The notes: generated by a model from the sequence alone, not told the origin. A DNA stretch of 42,013 nt from Acaricomes phytoseiuli DSM 14247 (GCF_000376245.1 NZ_AQXM01000043.1:1-42013); one strand, 5' to 3'. Numbered from the stretch's first letter, positions 17,206 to 26,722 are shown. Numbers and translations: made by a program.

Positions 17206-18324
17206 ATGACCAGCAACTGGGAGCGCCTGGACGAAAGACTTCGGCCCGCCGTCGCTGCGAGCGTAGAGGAGTACCGCCGGGTGCGGTCCGCTCTGGAGGC
17301 CGTCACCGCGCAGATGGAGCAGACTCTGCGGGGGATCTTCGCCGATACCCAGCATCAACCGCTGTTCTTCTCCAGCCGTACCAAAAGCATCGAATCCTTC
17401 CGGGAGAAAGCCTCGCGCACCTTGGATTCGGACGGCTCGCCGGTGCTGCAGTTCCCGGACCCGCTCAGGAACTTGAGCGATCTGGTGGGAGTGAGGATCA
17501 TCACCACTCTGCCGAGCGATAACGCCGCTGCGGCGAACCTGATCAAACGGCAGCGGTCAGTCTTTGACTGTCGCGGCGACCGGGAAAAAGACATCGGCTC
17601 CATCGAGTCCGGCACCTACGGCTACTCCAGCCGTCACCTGATCCTGCGAACCATCCAGAACGACGCGGTCCGGGCGTACCAGGAAGTCATCGATCCGGGT
17701 GCGAAAGCCTCCGGAAGCCTGTTCTTCGAATGCCAGATCCGCACTATCTTCGCACATGCCTGGAGCGAGATCGAGCACGATATCCGATTCAAGCCCACTG
17801 GCCGGCGCGCCTGGAGCCCCTATTTCGATCGGCAGTTCACGGCCACCGCAGCCATGCTCGAATCTGTCGAATCGGCGTTCTCCGAACTGCATGACCGCCA
17901 TGAGACGCTGACCAGCTACTGGGATGAAGAAAGCGAGGGCAGAACTCTTTTGACCCCGGAACGGATCAAGGAGATCTGGCGGAATCTGCTGCCCCATGTG
18001 GATCGTAAAAGCGATGATGACTGGAGGTGGGTCACAGAACTGCTCGGCGCACATGGGCTGACCCGGACCATCGATCTGGCCGGGCTGCTGCAGTCCGAGT
18101 CGATCTCTCATGTGCGCAAAGCCCTAGATCACCGCTATTCACCGGGCCCGGATCGCTTACTGGACGATCTACTGCTGTGGCGCTACGGGCCTGCCCATAT
18201 CGAGCTCACCGCCCGGACCGACGATCACCGCCGGGAGAGTTTGCAGCGCCGCTGGCGGCAGATGCTCAGCTACCGGGCCCGGAGCGGGCTCAAGGAGCAG
18301 AACGCCAGGGAGTTAGAGCACTAG
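17206..18324 (+). CDS. RelA/SpoT-domain protein, putative (p)ppGpp synthetase
   Basis: This 372-residue protein has a RelA/SpoT synthetase domain over about residues 20-200 and a C-terminal part of about 170 residues without clear motifs. Synthetase motifs are present: SRTKSIESFREKASR (ATP-site basic motif) near 57-71, DLVGVRII with Asp92, YGYSSRHLIL near 138-147, and FECQIRTIFAHAWSEIEHD with Glu175. Asp and Glu are the metal and catalytic acids of the family. There is no HD hydrolase, TGS or ACT domain, so it resembles a small alarmone synthetase with an extension. ATG 17206 has an excellent AAGGGGGG site, so the open frame from GTG 17164 is not used. It is divergent from the broken amidotransferase. 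Whether it makes pppGpp or another product needs an assay. Confidence 0.88.
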   Translation: MTSNWERLDERLRPAVAASVEEYRRVRSALEAVTAQMEQTLRGIFADTQHQPLFFSSRTKSIESFREKASRTLDSDGSPVLQFPDPLRNLSDLVGVRIITTLPSDNAAAANLIKRQRSVFDCRGDREKDIGSIESGTYGYSSRHLILRTIQNDAVRAYQEVIDPGAKASGSLFFECQIRTIFAHAWSEIEHDIRFKPTGRRAWSPYFDRQFTATAAMLESVESAFSELHDRHETLTSYWDEESEGRTLLTPERIKEIWRNLLPHVDRKSDDDWRWVTELLGAHGLTRTIDLAGLLQSESISHVRKALDHRYSPGPDRLLDDLLLWRYGPAHIELTARTDDHRRESLQRRWRQMLSYRARSGLKEQNARELEH

Positions 18325-18349
18325 AAACTGGTCTCGGCAGAAATTGGTC

Positions 18350-19036
18350 TCAGCGACCGCCGCGGGGCTTGCCGCGCGGTGCCTTCGGCCGCCGGGAGCG
18401 AGATGAGGGCTGCTGCCGCTGCGACTGCTTCTTCGGGTCTGATTTTTTCTGCTGCGGCTTTTTCGGTTCGGGCTTCTTCTGCGCTTGGCTGTCGGCTTGG
18501 GCGTTGCCCCGGGAGCTATTGGCCGTCCGGCCGCGGACGACGCCGATGAAGTCCTCGATCTCGGGCTCATCCCGGCCGGTCAACCAGGCCAGGGCGATGG
18601 AGTGCTCCGGGGCATCGGTCACCGGGCGGAAGCGCAGATCCCGGCGGTTCAGCTGCCGGGCATGTGATTGCGGAAGCAGGAGCAGGCCGGCCCCCGCCGC
18701 AATGAGATTCAGCTGCTGTCCGCTGAGCTCAGCGGATGGTTCGAGCCATTCCTCGTCCTCCAGCTCTGCCATGGTGAGTGCTTCGAAGGCGGTCAGCGGG
18801 TGGTCTTTAGGGGCGAGCACCACGGCGGGTTCGGGGTAGAGCGGGATCATCTGCAAGCCAGTGCGGTCCACCGGCGGGCGGACGAAGCAGAAATCCGCTT
18901 CTGCCTCCACCAGCACCCGGCGCTGTTCGGCCTCGGTCACCGCCTGCCCCGACAGGGGCGTCTGCGGGTACCGCTGCTGCCAGCGGTAGAACCATTTATC
19001 CGGAGTGACGCCGGGGACAAAGGCAACGCGCAGCAC
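18350..19036 (-). CDS. LysR-type substrate-binding domain protein lacking the DNA-binding domain, basic tail
   Basis: The protein begins LRVAFVPGVTPDKWFYRWQQ and continues as a LysR-type effector-binding (PBP2) domain for about 175 residues (for example EADFCFVRPPVDRTG and PLYPEPAVVLAPKDHPL). It ends in a tail of about 45 residues rich in K, R, P and Q. The winged helix-turn-helix that normally precedes this domain is absent, and the upstream open frame (to ATG 19135) does not resemble one. GTG 19036 fits the domain start and TTG 19042 is close; neither has a strong Shine-Dalgarno. A free effector domain may be a sensor or anti-regulator, and the basic tail could bind nucleic acid; both are guesses. 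I have the impression that similar stand-alone versions occur in Arthrobacter relatives, which argues against truncation. Confidence 0.78.
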   Translation of the reverse strand: MLRVAFVPGVTPDKWFYRWQQRYPQTPLSGQAVTEAEQRRVLVEAEADFCFVRPPVDRTGLQMIPLYPEPAVVLAPKDHPLTAFEALTMAELEDEEWLEPSAELSGQQLNLIAAGAGLLLLPQSHARQLNRRDLRFRPVTDAPEHSIALAWLTGRDEPEIEDFIGVVRGRTANSSRGNAQADSQAQKKPEPKKPQQKKSDPKKQSQRQQPSSRSRRPKAPRGKPRGGR

Positions 19037-19102
19037 ACTCAAGACTAACCCGCGCCAGTGGCTGGTACAGAGTAAGGACCAGCAAGACAAGAACGATTTC
19101 AC

Positions 19103-19128
19103 TAGGCGCATCCGAAACGAGATGCCTA
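19103..19128. promoter_or_regulatory. inverted repeat between the divergent LysR-like and lipoprotein genes
   Basis: TAGGC at 19103-19107 pairs with GCCTA at 19124-19128 across 16 bases, with partly matching GCAT/ATG inside. It lies in the 161-base spacer between two divergently read genes, where an operator would be expected. The symmetry is short and could be chance. Confidence 0.25.
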
Positions 19129-19197
19129 AAATCACAATCCGGCATCAGGAATCAATAACAGTTGACTGAGCGAAGCATTTGGAGGAACCCTGAGGAA

Positions 19198-19914
19198 ATG
19201 AACACCATCCGCAGACTCCCCGCCGCTACGCGCAGACCCATCACTCTGACCGCCCTCAGCGCTCTGCTGGCCCTGGGCTTAGGGCTTTCCGGCTGTGCAC
19301 CGGCGAACGATTCGGGATCTGATCAGGGAACTTCCAGCGCGAACAGCACCGCCACGAGCACCAGTACGGAAACGAACAGCTCTCCGGAAGCCAGTCAGAG
19401 CGAGTCCCCGGAGAGCACAGCACCCGCTACCAGCACCCCGGAAGGCTCCGGGGGTGACTCCGAGAACAACGGCGGCGGCCAGCCGCCGGCTGCTGCCGGC
19501 ATCTGCACCGCCGGAATGCTGAACGGAACGCTTGAACCAGCCGGCAGCGGAGCAGGCCACAGCTACTTCAACCTCGTGGTGAACAATGTCTCCGGCACCA
19601 CCTGCAGCATCGACGGCTACCCCGGGGTTTCCTTCGTGGGCAACGGCGATGGCACCCAGCTGGGCACTCCGGCGGACCGGGATCCGGCCAGAGCCTCATC
19701 CGGCCCGGTTACCCTGGCACCGGGGGACACTGCCCAGGCAGGGCTCGCTTACACCCGGGCGGAGAATTACCAGAACTGCAACCGGCTCAACAGCGACGGG
19801 CTGCGGATCTATCCGCCGAGCGCCACCGACGCTCTTTTCGTCCCCTACCAGCTCACCGCCTGCAGCAACCAGGGAGTCGTGCTGTTGACGATCGGCGCGT
19901 TCCAGGCCCGCTGA
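19198..19914 (+). CDS. DUF4232-domain lipoprotein
   Basis: This 238-residue secreted lipoprotein has a basic N-terminus and a hydrophobic core, then the lipobox LSGC with Cys33 as the lipidation site. A linker of about 70 residues rich in S, T, E, P and G follows and probably spans the wall. The rest is a DUF4232 domain with CTAGMLNGTLEP, NVSGTTCSIDGYPGV and a closing LTACSNQGVV. Its four cysteines likely form disulfides outside the cell. Domains of this type are common in Actinobacteria and have no settled function. ATG 19198 is immediately preceded by GAGGAA, with a stronger GGAGG 12 bases upstream. It is followed by lhr on the same strand after 95 bases. Confidence 0.92.
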   Translation: MNTIRRLPAATRRPITLTALSALLALGLGLSGCAPANDSGSDQGTSSANSTATSTSTETNSSPEASQSESPESTAPATSTPEGSGGDSENNGGGQPPAAAGICTAGMLNGTLEPAGSGAGHSYFNLVVNNVSGTTCSIDGYPGVSFVGNGDGTQLGTPADRDPARASSGPVTLAPGDTAQAGLAYTRAENYQNCNRLNSDGLRIYPPSATDALFVPYQLTACSNQGVVLLTIGAFQAR

Positions 19915-20009
19915 CCCCGAGCTGGCGGCCGCATAGAACCACTGACTGCGCCCTGGGCTCGTATTACTTTACTCGCAGATTGTCGGCGTAAGGGTGGAGG
20001 ATGGAGAGC

Positions 20010-23000
20010 GTGGACGCCTCTGCCTCCGAGCCTTTCAACACGGATCTGTTCGATACAGACCAATTCGACACAGACCAATTCAGCGCGCCCACCCGCCGCT
20101 GGTTCGATGGCGCCTTCCCGGGGCCCACCGCAGCTCAGGCCGAAGCCTGGGCGGCCATCGCCTCGGGTGAGGACACCTTGGTCATCGCCCCGACCGGCTC
20201 GGGTAAAACGCTCGCCGCTTTCCTCTGGTCGCTCGATTCGCTCATCTCAGCACCACCAGCAGAAACAAGCGGCACCAAAGTGCTGTACATCTCCCCGCTC
20301 AAGGCACTCGGCGTAGATGTGGAAAGGAATCTCCGGGCACCACTCACCGGGCTCACGCATCACGCCATTCAGCTGGACCTGCCAGCACCGCAGATCAGCG
20401 TGGGCATCCGCAGCGGGGATACTCCTCCCGCAGAACGTCGGCGGCTACAGGCCCATCCGCCGGACATTCTGATCACCACCCCCGAATCGCTTTTCCTCAT
20501 GCTCACCTCCAAAGCCCGGGAGACCCTGAGCTCGGTAGGCACCGTGATCGTGGATGAAGTGCACGCCCTCGCCGGGAGCAAACGCGGCGCGCACCTGGCG
20601 CTCTCCCTGGAACGCCTGGACGCCATGACCGGCACCCAGCACGGCCCGGGAAGCACTCAGCGGGCGCAACGCATCGGCCTCTCCGCAACGGTCGAGCCGG
20701 CGCAGAACGTGGCTCGCTTCCTTTCCGGGCAGGCACCATGCCGTATCGTCTCCCCAGCTTCGGCGAAGACCTGGGATCTGAGTATCAATGTTCCGGTACC
20801 GGATATGACGGACCTGCCCGCGGCAAGCGCGGCGCATGACCCGGAGCCCGGCTCTGACACAGCGCCCGAAGCCTCCATCTGGCCTCATGTCGAAGAGCAG
20901 ATCGTGGACAGAGTCCTGGCCAACCGCTCCAGCATCATCTTCGTCAACTCGCGCCGACTGGCGGAGCGGCTCACCGGACGGCTCAATGACATTTATGCGC
21001 AGCGTCTCGGTGCGGTTCGGGAAACCCCCGCAGCGCAAGCGCCACGGCCCGCCGAGATCATGGCCCAGGCAGGGGTGACCAGCACTCTTGACGCCACTGA
21101 CGCCGCAGTTCCAGTGCTGGCCAAAGCGCATCACGGGTCCGTGTCCAAGGAACAACGGGCAGTCATCGAGGACGACCTCAAAAGCGGCCGGCTGCGCTGT
21201 GTGGTGGCCACATCGAGCCTGGAACTCGGGATCGACATGGGCCTGGTGGACCTCGTGATCCAGGTCGAGTCCCCGCCCAGCGTAGCGAGCGGCCTGCAGC
21301 GGGTGGGCCGGGCGGGTCATCAAGTCGGGGAAGTCTCCCAGGGGGCGCTGTTCCCCAAGCATCGCTCGGATCTGCTGCATTCCGCCGTCACCGTGGAGCG
21401 CATGCTCGCCGGGCGGATCGAGCCGCTGCGGATCCCGGCCAACCCCCTGGACATCCTGGCTCAGCAGACCGTGGCCGCGGCCGCATTGGAACAGATCGAT
21501 GTCGATGAGTGGTTCGGCAGGGTACGCCGCGCGGCACCTTTCGCGAACCTTCCGCGCTCCGCTTTCGATGCCACGCTGGATCTGCTCTCCGGGCGCTACC
21601 CTTCGGACGAGTTCGCGGAGCTGCGGCCGCGAATCGTCTGGGACCGCAACGCCGGGACCATCACCGGCCGGCCCGGAGCGCAACGGCTGGCCGTCACCTC
21701 CGGCGGGACAATCCCGGACCGCGGTCTCTTCGGCGTGTACCTGGCCGGTTCCGAAGACGTCGGTACCAAGGCCTCGCGGCGCGTCGGCGAGCTGGACGAA
21801 GAGATGGTGTACGAATCCCGAGTGGGCGATGTCTTCGCACTCGGCGCGACCAGCTGGCGGATCCAGGAGATCACGCATGACCGAGTGCTGGTCACCCCGG
21901 CCTACGGGCAGCCGGGAAAGCTGCCGTTCTGGAAAGGCGACTCCGCGGGCCGGCCGGTGGAACTGGGCCGGGCGCTAGGGGCGTTTCTGCGGGAGATCGC
22001 CGCCGCTGAGCCGGAACGCGCCAGGAACCGGCTGGCCAGCAGCGGGCTGGATGGGTACGCCATCGATAATCTGCTCGGCTATCTTGAGGAGCAGCGCCAG
22101 GTCAGCGGGGTGATCCCTGATGACCGGACCCTGGTGATCGAGCGCTTCACCGATGAACTGGGCGACTGGCGAGTGGTGCTGCACAGCCCTTTCGGCATGC
22201 CGGTGCACGCTCCCTGGGCTCTTGCGGTGGGCGCTCGGCTGCAGGAGCGTTACGGCTTCGACGGCTCGGCGATGGCCGCTGACGACGGCATCGTGCTCCG
22301 CATTCCGCGGATGGATGACACCCCGCCGGGTGCCGAGCTCTTCGCCTTCGACCCCGACGAGCTCGAAGCGATCGTCACCGCGCAGGTGGGCGGGTCCGCG
22401 CTTTTCGCTTCGCGCTTCCGGGAGTGCGCGGCCCGTGCGCTCCTGCTGCCCCGGCAGAACCCGGCCAAGCGCTCACCGCTGTGGCAGCAGCGGCAGCGCT
22501 CCGCCCAGCTGCTCGATATCGCCCGTAAATACCCGAGCTTCCCGATCATCCTGGAGACCGTGCGGGAGTGCCTGCAGGATGTCTACGACCTTCCCGCATT
22601 GCGCCAGATCAGCCAGGACCTGCAGAATCGCGCGCTCCGGATGGTTGAAACCGACACCGCCCAGCCCTCGCCCTTCTCGCGCTCCCTGCTCTTCGGCTAT
22701 GTCGCCAGTTTCCTCTACGAGGGAGACTCACCACTGGCCGAGCGGCGGGCGGCGGCGCTCTCCCTGGACCCGGCGCTGCTGAACGATCTGCTGGGCCGGG
22801 CCGAGCTGCGCGAGCTCCTCGATGCCGGCGTGATCCAGGAAATCGAAGCCGAGTTGCAGTACCGCGCCCCGGGCCGCCGGATCCGCGATGCGGAAGGCTT
22901 AGCGGATCTTCTGCGCGCCCTGGGCCCGCTGAGTCTGGAGCAGATCGCGGAGCGGATGGCACCGGGCTCAGCAGAATCCGACCCTATGAAACTAGCCGCA

Positions 23001-24860
23001 CAGGCTGCCGCCGAACTGCACGGCGCGCATCGGGCCTTCTACACCCGGGTAGCCGGCCAGGATGCAGTGGCTGCTATCGAAGATGCCGCCCGGCTCCGAG
23101 ATGCCCTGGGCGTGCCGCCGCCGTTGGGAGTCCCCACGGCGTTCCTGGAAGCGGTTCCGGACCCGGTGGGCGACCTCGTCTCCCGATACGCCCGGACGCA
23201 CGGCCCCTTTGTGGCCCAAGATGTTGCGAGTCAGTTGGGGCTCGGCATCGCGGTGGTCAGTACCGCCCTGGAACGACTGCTCGCGGATGGCCGGGTAGTC
23301 CAGGGCGAGTTCCGGCCCGTCGAGCTGGCCCAGCGTGAATCAGGGCTCGAATGGTGCGACAGGCAAGTACTGGGGCGGATCCGGCAGCGCTCCCTGGCCG
23401 CTCTGCGGGCCGAAGTGGAACCCGTGGACCAGGCGAGCTACGCGCGCTTCTTAGCCCAGTGGCAGCACCTGGAAGCCTCCAATGCCCCGGTGCTGCGGGG
23501 GCATGACGGGGTGCTCACGGTCATCGATCAGCTGGCCGGAGCGAGCATGCCCGCATCAGCGGTCGAGCCGCTCATCCTCGGCGGCCGGATCCGCGGATAC
23601 TCACCGGCCCTGCTGGATGAGCTCATGGCGGCCGGGGAGGTGCTCTGGGCCGGGCACGGCGACCTAACGGGCAACGACGGCTGGATCAGCCTGCATTTGA
23701 GCGAATCGGCGGCACTGACCTTGCCGCCTGCGGGAGCAGAACCACCGTCATCGTTGCGCCCGGAGTCCGAGGCCGGCCATGGTTTACATAACCTAGCGGA
23801 CCGCATCCTGGAGTTCTTCGGCCACGGCGGCGCGTACTTCTATCCGCAGCTCCATGCGGAACTGACCTCCAGGGAGCTCGCGGCTACGGCGCCTACAGCG
23901 GCGGAGATCAGCGCTGCTATCTGGGAGCTGGTCTGGGCCGGCAAGCTCAGCAATGACACCTTCGGCCCGGTCCGCTCCCTGCTGGCCGGCGGTCATACCG
24001 CGCATCGCAGCTCCGGCCGCACGCCGAGAGCCCGGCCCGGTGGTCGCGGAGCCCGGATACCCCGGGGCCGTTACGCCGGGCTGAGCCGCCCGGATCAGGC
24101 ATCCGCTACCCCGCCGGTGCTGAGCGGGCGGTGGAGCCTGCTGCCACCGGCCGGAGCCGTCGCGGGGCTGAGCGATACCGAGCGCGCTCACGCCATGGCC
24201 GAACTTATGCTGGACCGCTACGGAGTGGTCACTCACGGCTCCGTGATGGCCGAAGGGCTGCCCGGCGGCTTCGCGCTCATGTACCGGGTGCTCTCCCGGC
24301 TCGAAGAACAAGGGCGCTGCCGGCGCGGCTACTTCATCGAAAAACTAGGGGCCGCGCAATTCGCGGTCCCGGCTACCGTGGATCGGTTACGGGGGGTGAG
24401 CGCAGATCTGGATACCTGTAAACGGCCGTACCGGGCCGTGGCGCTGGCCGCCACTGACCCGGCCAATCCTTATGGCGCTGCGCTGCCCTGGCCCGCACTG
24501 AAGGATTCTCCAGGAACCACCGGCCACCGGCCGGGGCGGAAAGCCGGGGCGCTGGTGATCCTGGTCGATGGGGAGCTGGTGCTCTACTCCGAGCGGGGAG
24601 GTAAAACCATGCTGCATTTCCCGGCGGCCGAGCCCTCGCTGGAAGCGGACCTTCTGCCGCCCGGAAGCTCCAGAGTGGACCCCAAGGACCGCGCGGCCGC
24701 CGAGGCTCTGGTCGCTCTGGTGCAGCGCGGGGCCGCAGAGCGGCTGGCCATCGAGAAAGTCAACGGCGCTCCCGTGCTGGGCACTGCCCTGGCCGAGGCC
24801 CTGCTCGCAGCGGGTGCCTACTCCACGCCCAAGAGGATCAGCATCCGGACGAGGCCATGA
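20010..24860 (+). CDS. lhr: Lhr-family DEAD/DEAH-box helicase, full-length type
   Basis: This very large ATP-dependent helicase has about 1616 residues. Numbering from ATG 20001, Walker A (APTGSGKT) is at 63-70. Walker B is DEVH in VDEVHALAG near 190, motif III follows as IGLSATVEP, and motif VI is QRVGRAGH. The Lhr winged-helix and beta-barrel core come next, then a long C-terminal half typical of bacterial Lhr. Such enzymes are 3'-to-5' ssDNA-dependent ATPases that unwind RNA:DNA hybrids and are linked to the mitomycin C response in mycobacteria. GGAGG at 19996-20000 touches ATG 20001 but is nine bases before GTG 20010, which is preferred. A 15-base tandem duplication (FDTDQ twice) lies in the N-terminal extension. 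The next gene, a Nei-type glycosylase, supports a DNA-repair setting. Confidence 0.95.
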   Translation: MDASASEPFNTDLFDTDQFDTDQFSAPTRRWFDGAFPGPTAAQAEAWAAIASGEDTLVIAPTGSGKTLAAFLWSLDSLISAPPAETSGTKVLYISPLKALGVDVERNLRAPLTGLTHHAIQLDLPAPQISVGIRSGDTPPAERRRLQAHPPDILITTPESLFLMLTSKARETLSSVGTVIVDEVHALAGSKRGAHLALSLERLDAMTGTQHGPGSTQRAQRIGLSATVEPAQNVARFLSGQAPCRIVSPASAKTWDLSINVPVPDMTDLPAASAAHDPEPGSDTAPEASIWPHVEEQIVDRVLANRSSIIFVNSRRLAERLTGRLNDIYAQRLGAVRETPAAQAPRPAEIMAQAGVTSTLDATDAAVPVLAKAHHGSVSKEQRAVIEDDLKSGRLRCVVATSSLELGIDMGLVDLVIQVESPPSVASGLQRVGRAGHQVGEVSQGALFPKHRSDLLHSAVTVERMLAGRIEPLRIPANPLDILAQQTVAAAALEQIDVDEWFGRVRRAAPFANLPRSAFDATLDLLSGRYPSDEFAELRPRIVWDRNAGTITGRPGAQRLAVTSGGTIPDRGLFGVYLAGSEDVGTKASRRVGELDEEMVYESRVGDVFALGATSWRIQEITHDRVLVTPAYGQPGKLPFWKGDSAGRPVELGRALGAFLREIAAAEPERARNRLASSGLDGYAIDNLLGYLEEQRQVSGVIPDDRTLVIERFTDELGDWRVVLHSPFGMPVHAPWALAVGARLQERYGFDGSAMAADDGIVLRIPRMDDTPPGAELFAFDPDELEAIVTAQVGGSALFASRFRECAARALLLPRQNPAKRSPLWQQRQRSAQLLDIARKYPSFPIILETVRECLQDVYDLPALRQISQDLQNRALRMVETDTAQPSPFSRSLLFGYVASFLYEGDSPLAERRAAALSLDPALLNDLLGRAELRELLDAGVIQEIEAELQYRAPGRRIRDAEGLADLLRALGPLSLEQIAERMAPGSAESDPMKLAAQAAAELHGAHRAFYTRVAGQDAVAAIEDAARLRDALGVPPPLGVPTAFLEAVPDPVGDLVSRYARTHGPFVAQDVASQLGLGIAVVSTALERLLADGRVVQGEFRPVELAQRESGLEWCDRQVLGRIRQRSLAALRAEVEPVDQASYARFLAQWQHLEASNAPVLRGHDGVLTVIDQLAGASMPASAVEPLILGGRIRGYSPALLDELMAAGEVLWAGHGDLTGNDGWISLHLSESAALTLPPAGAEPPSSLRPESEAGHGLHNLADRILEFFGHGGAYFYPQLHAELTSRELAATAPTAAEISAAIWELVWAGKLSNDTFGPVRSLLAGGHTAHRSSGRTPRARPGGRGARIPRGRYAGLSRPDQASATPPVLSGRWSLLPPAGAVAGLSDTERAHAMAELMLDRYGVVTHGSVMAEGLPGGFALMYRVLSRLEEQGRCRRGYFIEKLGAAQFAVPATVDRLRGVSADLDTCKRPYRAVALAATDPANPYGAALPWPALKDSPGTTGHRPGRKAGALVILVDGELVLYSERGGKTMLHFPAAEPSLEADLLPPGSSRVDPKDRAAAEALVALVQRGAAERLAIEKVNGAPVLGTALAEALLAAGAYSTPKRISIRTRP
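20049..20078 (+). repeat. 15-base tandem duplication in the lhr N-terminus
   Basis: The unit TTCGAYACAGACCAA occurs twice in a row with one difference and encodes FDTDQ twice. It lies ahead of the helicase core, where length changes would be tolerated. Confidence 0.7.
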
Positions 24861-24902
24861 GCCCGGCCCCGAGAACACAGACAATAACGCAGAGGAGGGC
24901 AG

Positions 24903-25718
24903 GTGCCTGAAGGCGATACCGTCTGGTTGCAAGCCCAGCGGCTGAACTCCGCGCTCGGCGGCGAGCAGCTGATGGGCTGTGATCTGCGCGTGCCACGATT
25001 CGCCACAACCGACCTGAGCGGCTGCCAGGTTACCGCCGCCCGCTCCCGGGGCAAGCATCTGCTCATCGAATGCACCGGTGGTGTTCTAGGAGACAGCACC
25101 GCACTCATTCACTCGCACCTGAAAATGGGTGGTATCTGGCAGTTCTACCCCCGGCAGGGGGCCGGTTCGCGCTGGCGTCGACCGGCCCATACCGCACGGG
25201 CTGTGCTGACGACCGCTGATACCGTTGCGGTCGGCTTCTCTCTCGGAATTCTGGAGGTACTGTCCCCTGCCGAAGCCGCAGAGCGCCTCTCCGGGCTGGG
25301 CCCGGATCTTCTGGGCCCGGACTGGGACGCCGCGGAAGCAGTGCGCCGGCTCGCAGCTCAGCCTGGGCGCCCCCTCGGCCAGGCGCTTTTGGATCAGCGG
25401 AATCTCGCCGGAATAGGCAATATCTACCGCAATGAGCTCTGCTTCCTCGCTGGGCTGCGCTCCAGCAGCCCGGTAGTCGAGGCGGATCTGCTCCGGTTGG
25501 TAAAGCAGGCCCGGCGATTGCTGGAAGCGAATAAGCGACGCACTCAGCGCATAACGACCGGCCTGCCGGGCCTGGTGGCCGATGAACGCAGCTGGGTCTA
25601 CGGCCGGGCGAACCGGCCCTGCCATCGCTGCGGCACCTTGATTCATCAAACCGAGGAAGCGGGCCGCCCACTGTATTCCTGCCCGCGCTGCCAGCCAAAG
25701 CCTAAACTGGTGGGGTGA
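24903..25718 (+). CDS. Fpg/Nei-family DNA glycosylase (endonuclease VIII-like, Nei2)
   Basis: This base-excision-repair enzyme of 271 residues starts (GTG 24903, with GGAGGG upstream) with MPEGDTVW. After removal of Met, Pro1 and Glu2 are the catalytic pair of the Fpg/Nei family, and the GDT following marks the Nei2-type actinobacterial branch. The helix-two-turn-helix segment LDQRNLAGIGNIYRNEL is clear. The C-terminal zinc finger has four cysteines in CHRCG and CPRCQ. It should excise oxidised pyrimidines and cut the strand by beta/delta elimination. It starts 42 bases after lhr and overlaps the start of the next gene, so the lhr-nei-pseudouridine synthase order likely forms one transcript. 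Confidence 0.95.
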   Translation: MPEGDTVWLQAQRLNSALGGEQLMGCDLRVPRFATTDLSGCQVTAARSRGKHLLIECTGGVLGDSTALIHSHLKMGGIWQFYPRQGAGSRWRRPAHTARAVLTTADTVAVGFSLGILEVLSPAEAAERLSGLGPDLLGPDWDAAEAVRRLAAQPGRPLGQALLDQRNLAGIGNIYRNELCFLAGLRSSSPVVEADLLRLVKQARRLLEANKRRTQRITTGLPGLVADERSWVYGRANRPCHRCGTLIHQTEEAGRPLYSCPRCQPKPKLVG

Positions 25719-26722
25719 TGGAATCCCCGCTGCCGGTGCGGCACGGCGTCAACGCCACCCGGCTCCGGCTGCCAGCCGATGGGCCTTGGCAGACCATTCT
25801 GGAATACGTTCTGGAACGCTTCGGGCACGTGGATCCCGAGGGAATCGTCAGCAGATTCGCTCGCGGCGAGGTCCGCGGAGTCGGCGGCACGGTGATCGAT
25901 GCCGGGACTCCGCTGGGCGAACACGCCTTCCTCTGGTACTACCGGGAATTACCACAAGAGCAGCCCATCCCTTTCCAGCTTCAGCTGCTGCATCGGGATG
26001 AGCATCTGATCGTCGTGGATAAACCGCATTTCCTGCCGACCACTCCGGGCGGCCGGTACCTCGCCGAATCCGCGCTGATCCGGCTGCGGCGAGCCCTGGA
26101 TCTGCCCGAGCTGGTGCCGATCCACCGGCTGGACAGAATGACCGCCGGCGTCCTGCTCTTCGCCGCGAATCCGGAGACCAGAGGCAAGTATCAGCTGCTT
26201 TTCGAGCGCCGTCAGGTGCATAAGCAGTACGAGGCCATCGCCCCCGTGCGCTCCGATCTCGGCCTGCCCTTGACCATCGCGACCCGGATGCAGAAAAGCC
26301 GGGATTACCTGCTGAGCAGGCATCTTCCGGGAGCCCCGAACACCCGGACCGGGATCGAGCTGGTGCAGCGCTGGGCTAGCTCAGGGCCGGGAGCAGAGGC
26401 AGAGCCTGGGGCGGAGCTAGGGCTGTACCGGCTGACCCCGTACACCGGCAAAACCCATCAGCTGCGGCTGCATATGGCATTCCTCGGCCTGGGAATCCGG
26501 AATGACCCCTTCTACCCGGTGCTTCTGGACGAATCCCCGGATGACTACAACCGGCCGCTGCAGCTCCTGGCCCGCAGCCTCGAGTTCCGCGATCCGATCA
26601 GCGGCCGCGAGGTGCAGTTCCGCAGCGGGCTGAAACTTATGGAACAACCGGAGCTTTCGAAATCGCCGGAGCCCTCAGCCGATCAGCAGCCACCGGCCGC
26701 GTTGCCTGCGCAGAGTACGTAA
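25718..26722 (+). CDS. RluA-family RNA pseudouridine synthase
   Basis: This 334-residue RNA-modifying enzyme converts uridine to pseudouridine in rRNA or tRNA. The catalytic motif is HRLDRMTAGVLLFA, whose Asp attacks the base. LIVVDKPHFLPTTPGG and YTGKTHQLRLHMAFLG are the other RluA-family signatures. An N-terminal part may carry an S4-like region, but it is not clear. The ATG overlaps the nei stop as TGATG; GTG 25715 is an alternative start. The C-terminus is a low-complexity tail rich in P, Q, S and A, which overlaps a small antisense gene by 48 bases. The modified site cannot be told from sequence. Confidence 0.93.
   Translation: MESPLPVRHGVNATRLRLPADGPWQTILEYVLERFGHVDPEGIVSRFARGEVRGVGGTVIDAGTPLGEHAFLWYYRELPQEQPIPFQLQLLHRDEHLIVVDKPHFLPTTPGGRYLAESALIRLRRALDLPELVPIHRLDRMTAGVLLFAANPETRGKYQLLFERRQVHKQYEAIAPVRSDLGLPLTIATRMQKSRDYLLSRHLPGAPNTRTGIELVQRWASSGPGAEAEPGAELGLYRLTPYTGKTHQLRLHMAFLGLGIRNDPFYPVLLDESPDDYNRPLQLLARSLEFRDPISGREVQFRSGLKLMEQPELSKSPEPSADQQPPAALPAQST

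Noticed and set aside
19037-19135. N-terminal extension of the LysR-like protein as a helix-turn-helix
   Set aside because: The extension is about 33 residues with Cys and Trp and no HTH pattern; an HTH would need about 60 residues.
20445-21878. 477-codon open frame on the minus strand
   Set aside because: It lies wholly antisense to the lhr helicase core, has no ribosome-binding site or recognisable domain, and reflects GC-rich codon bias on the other strand.
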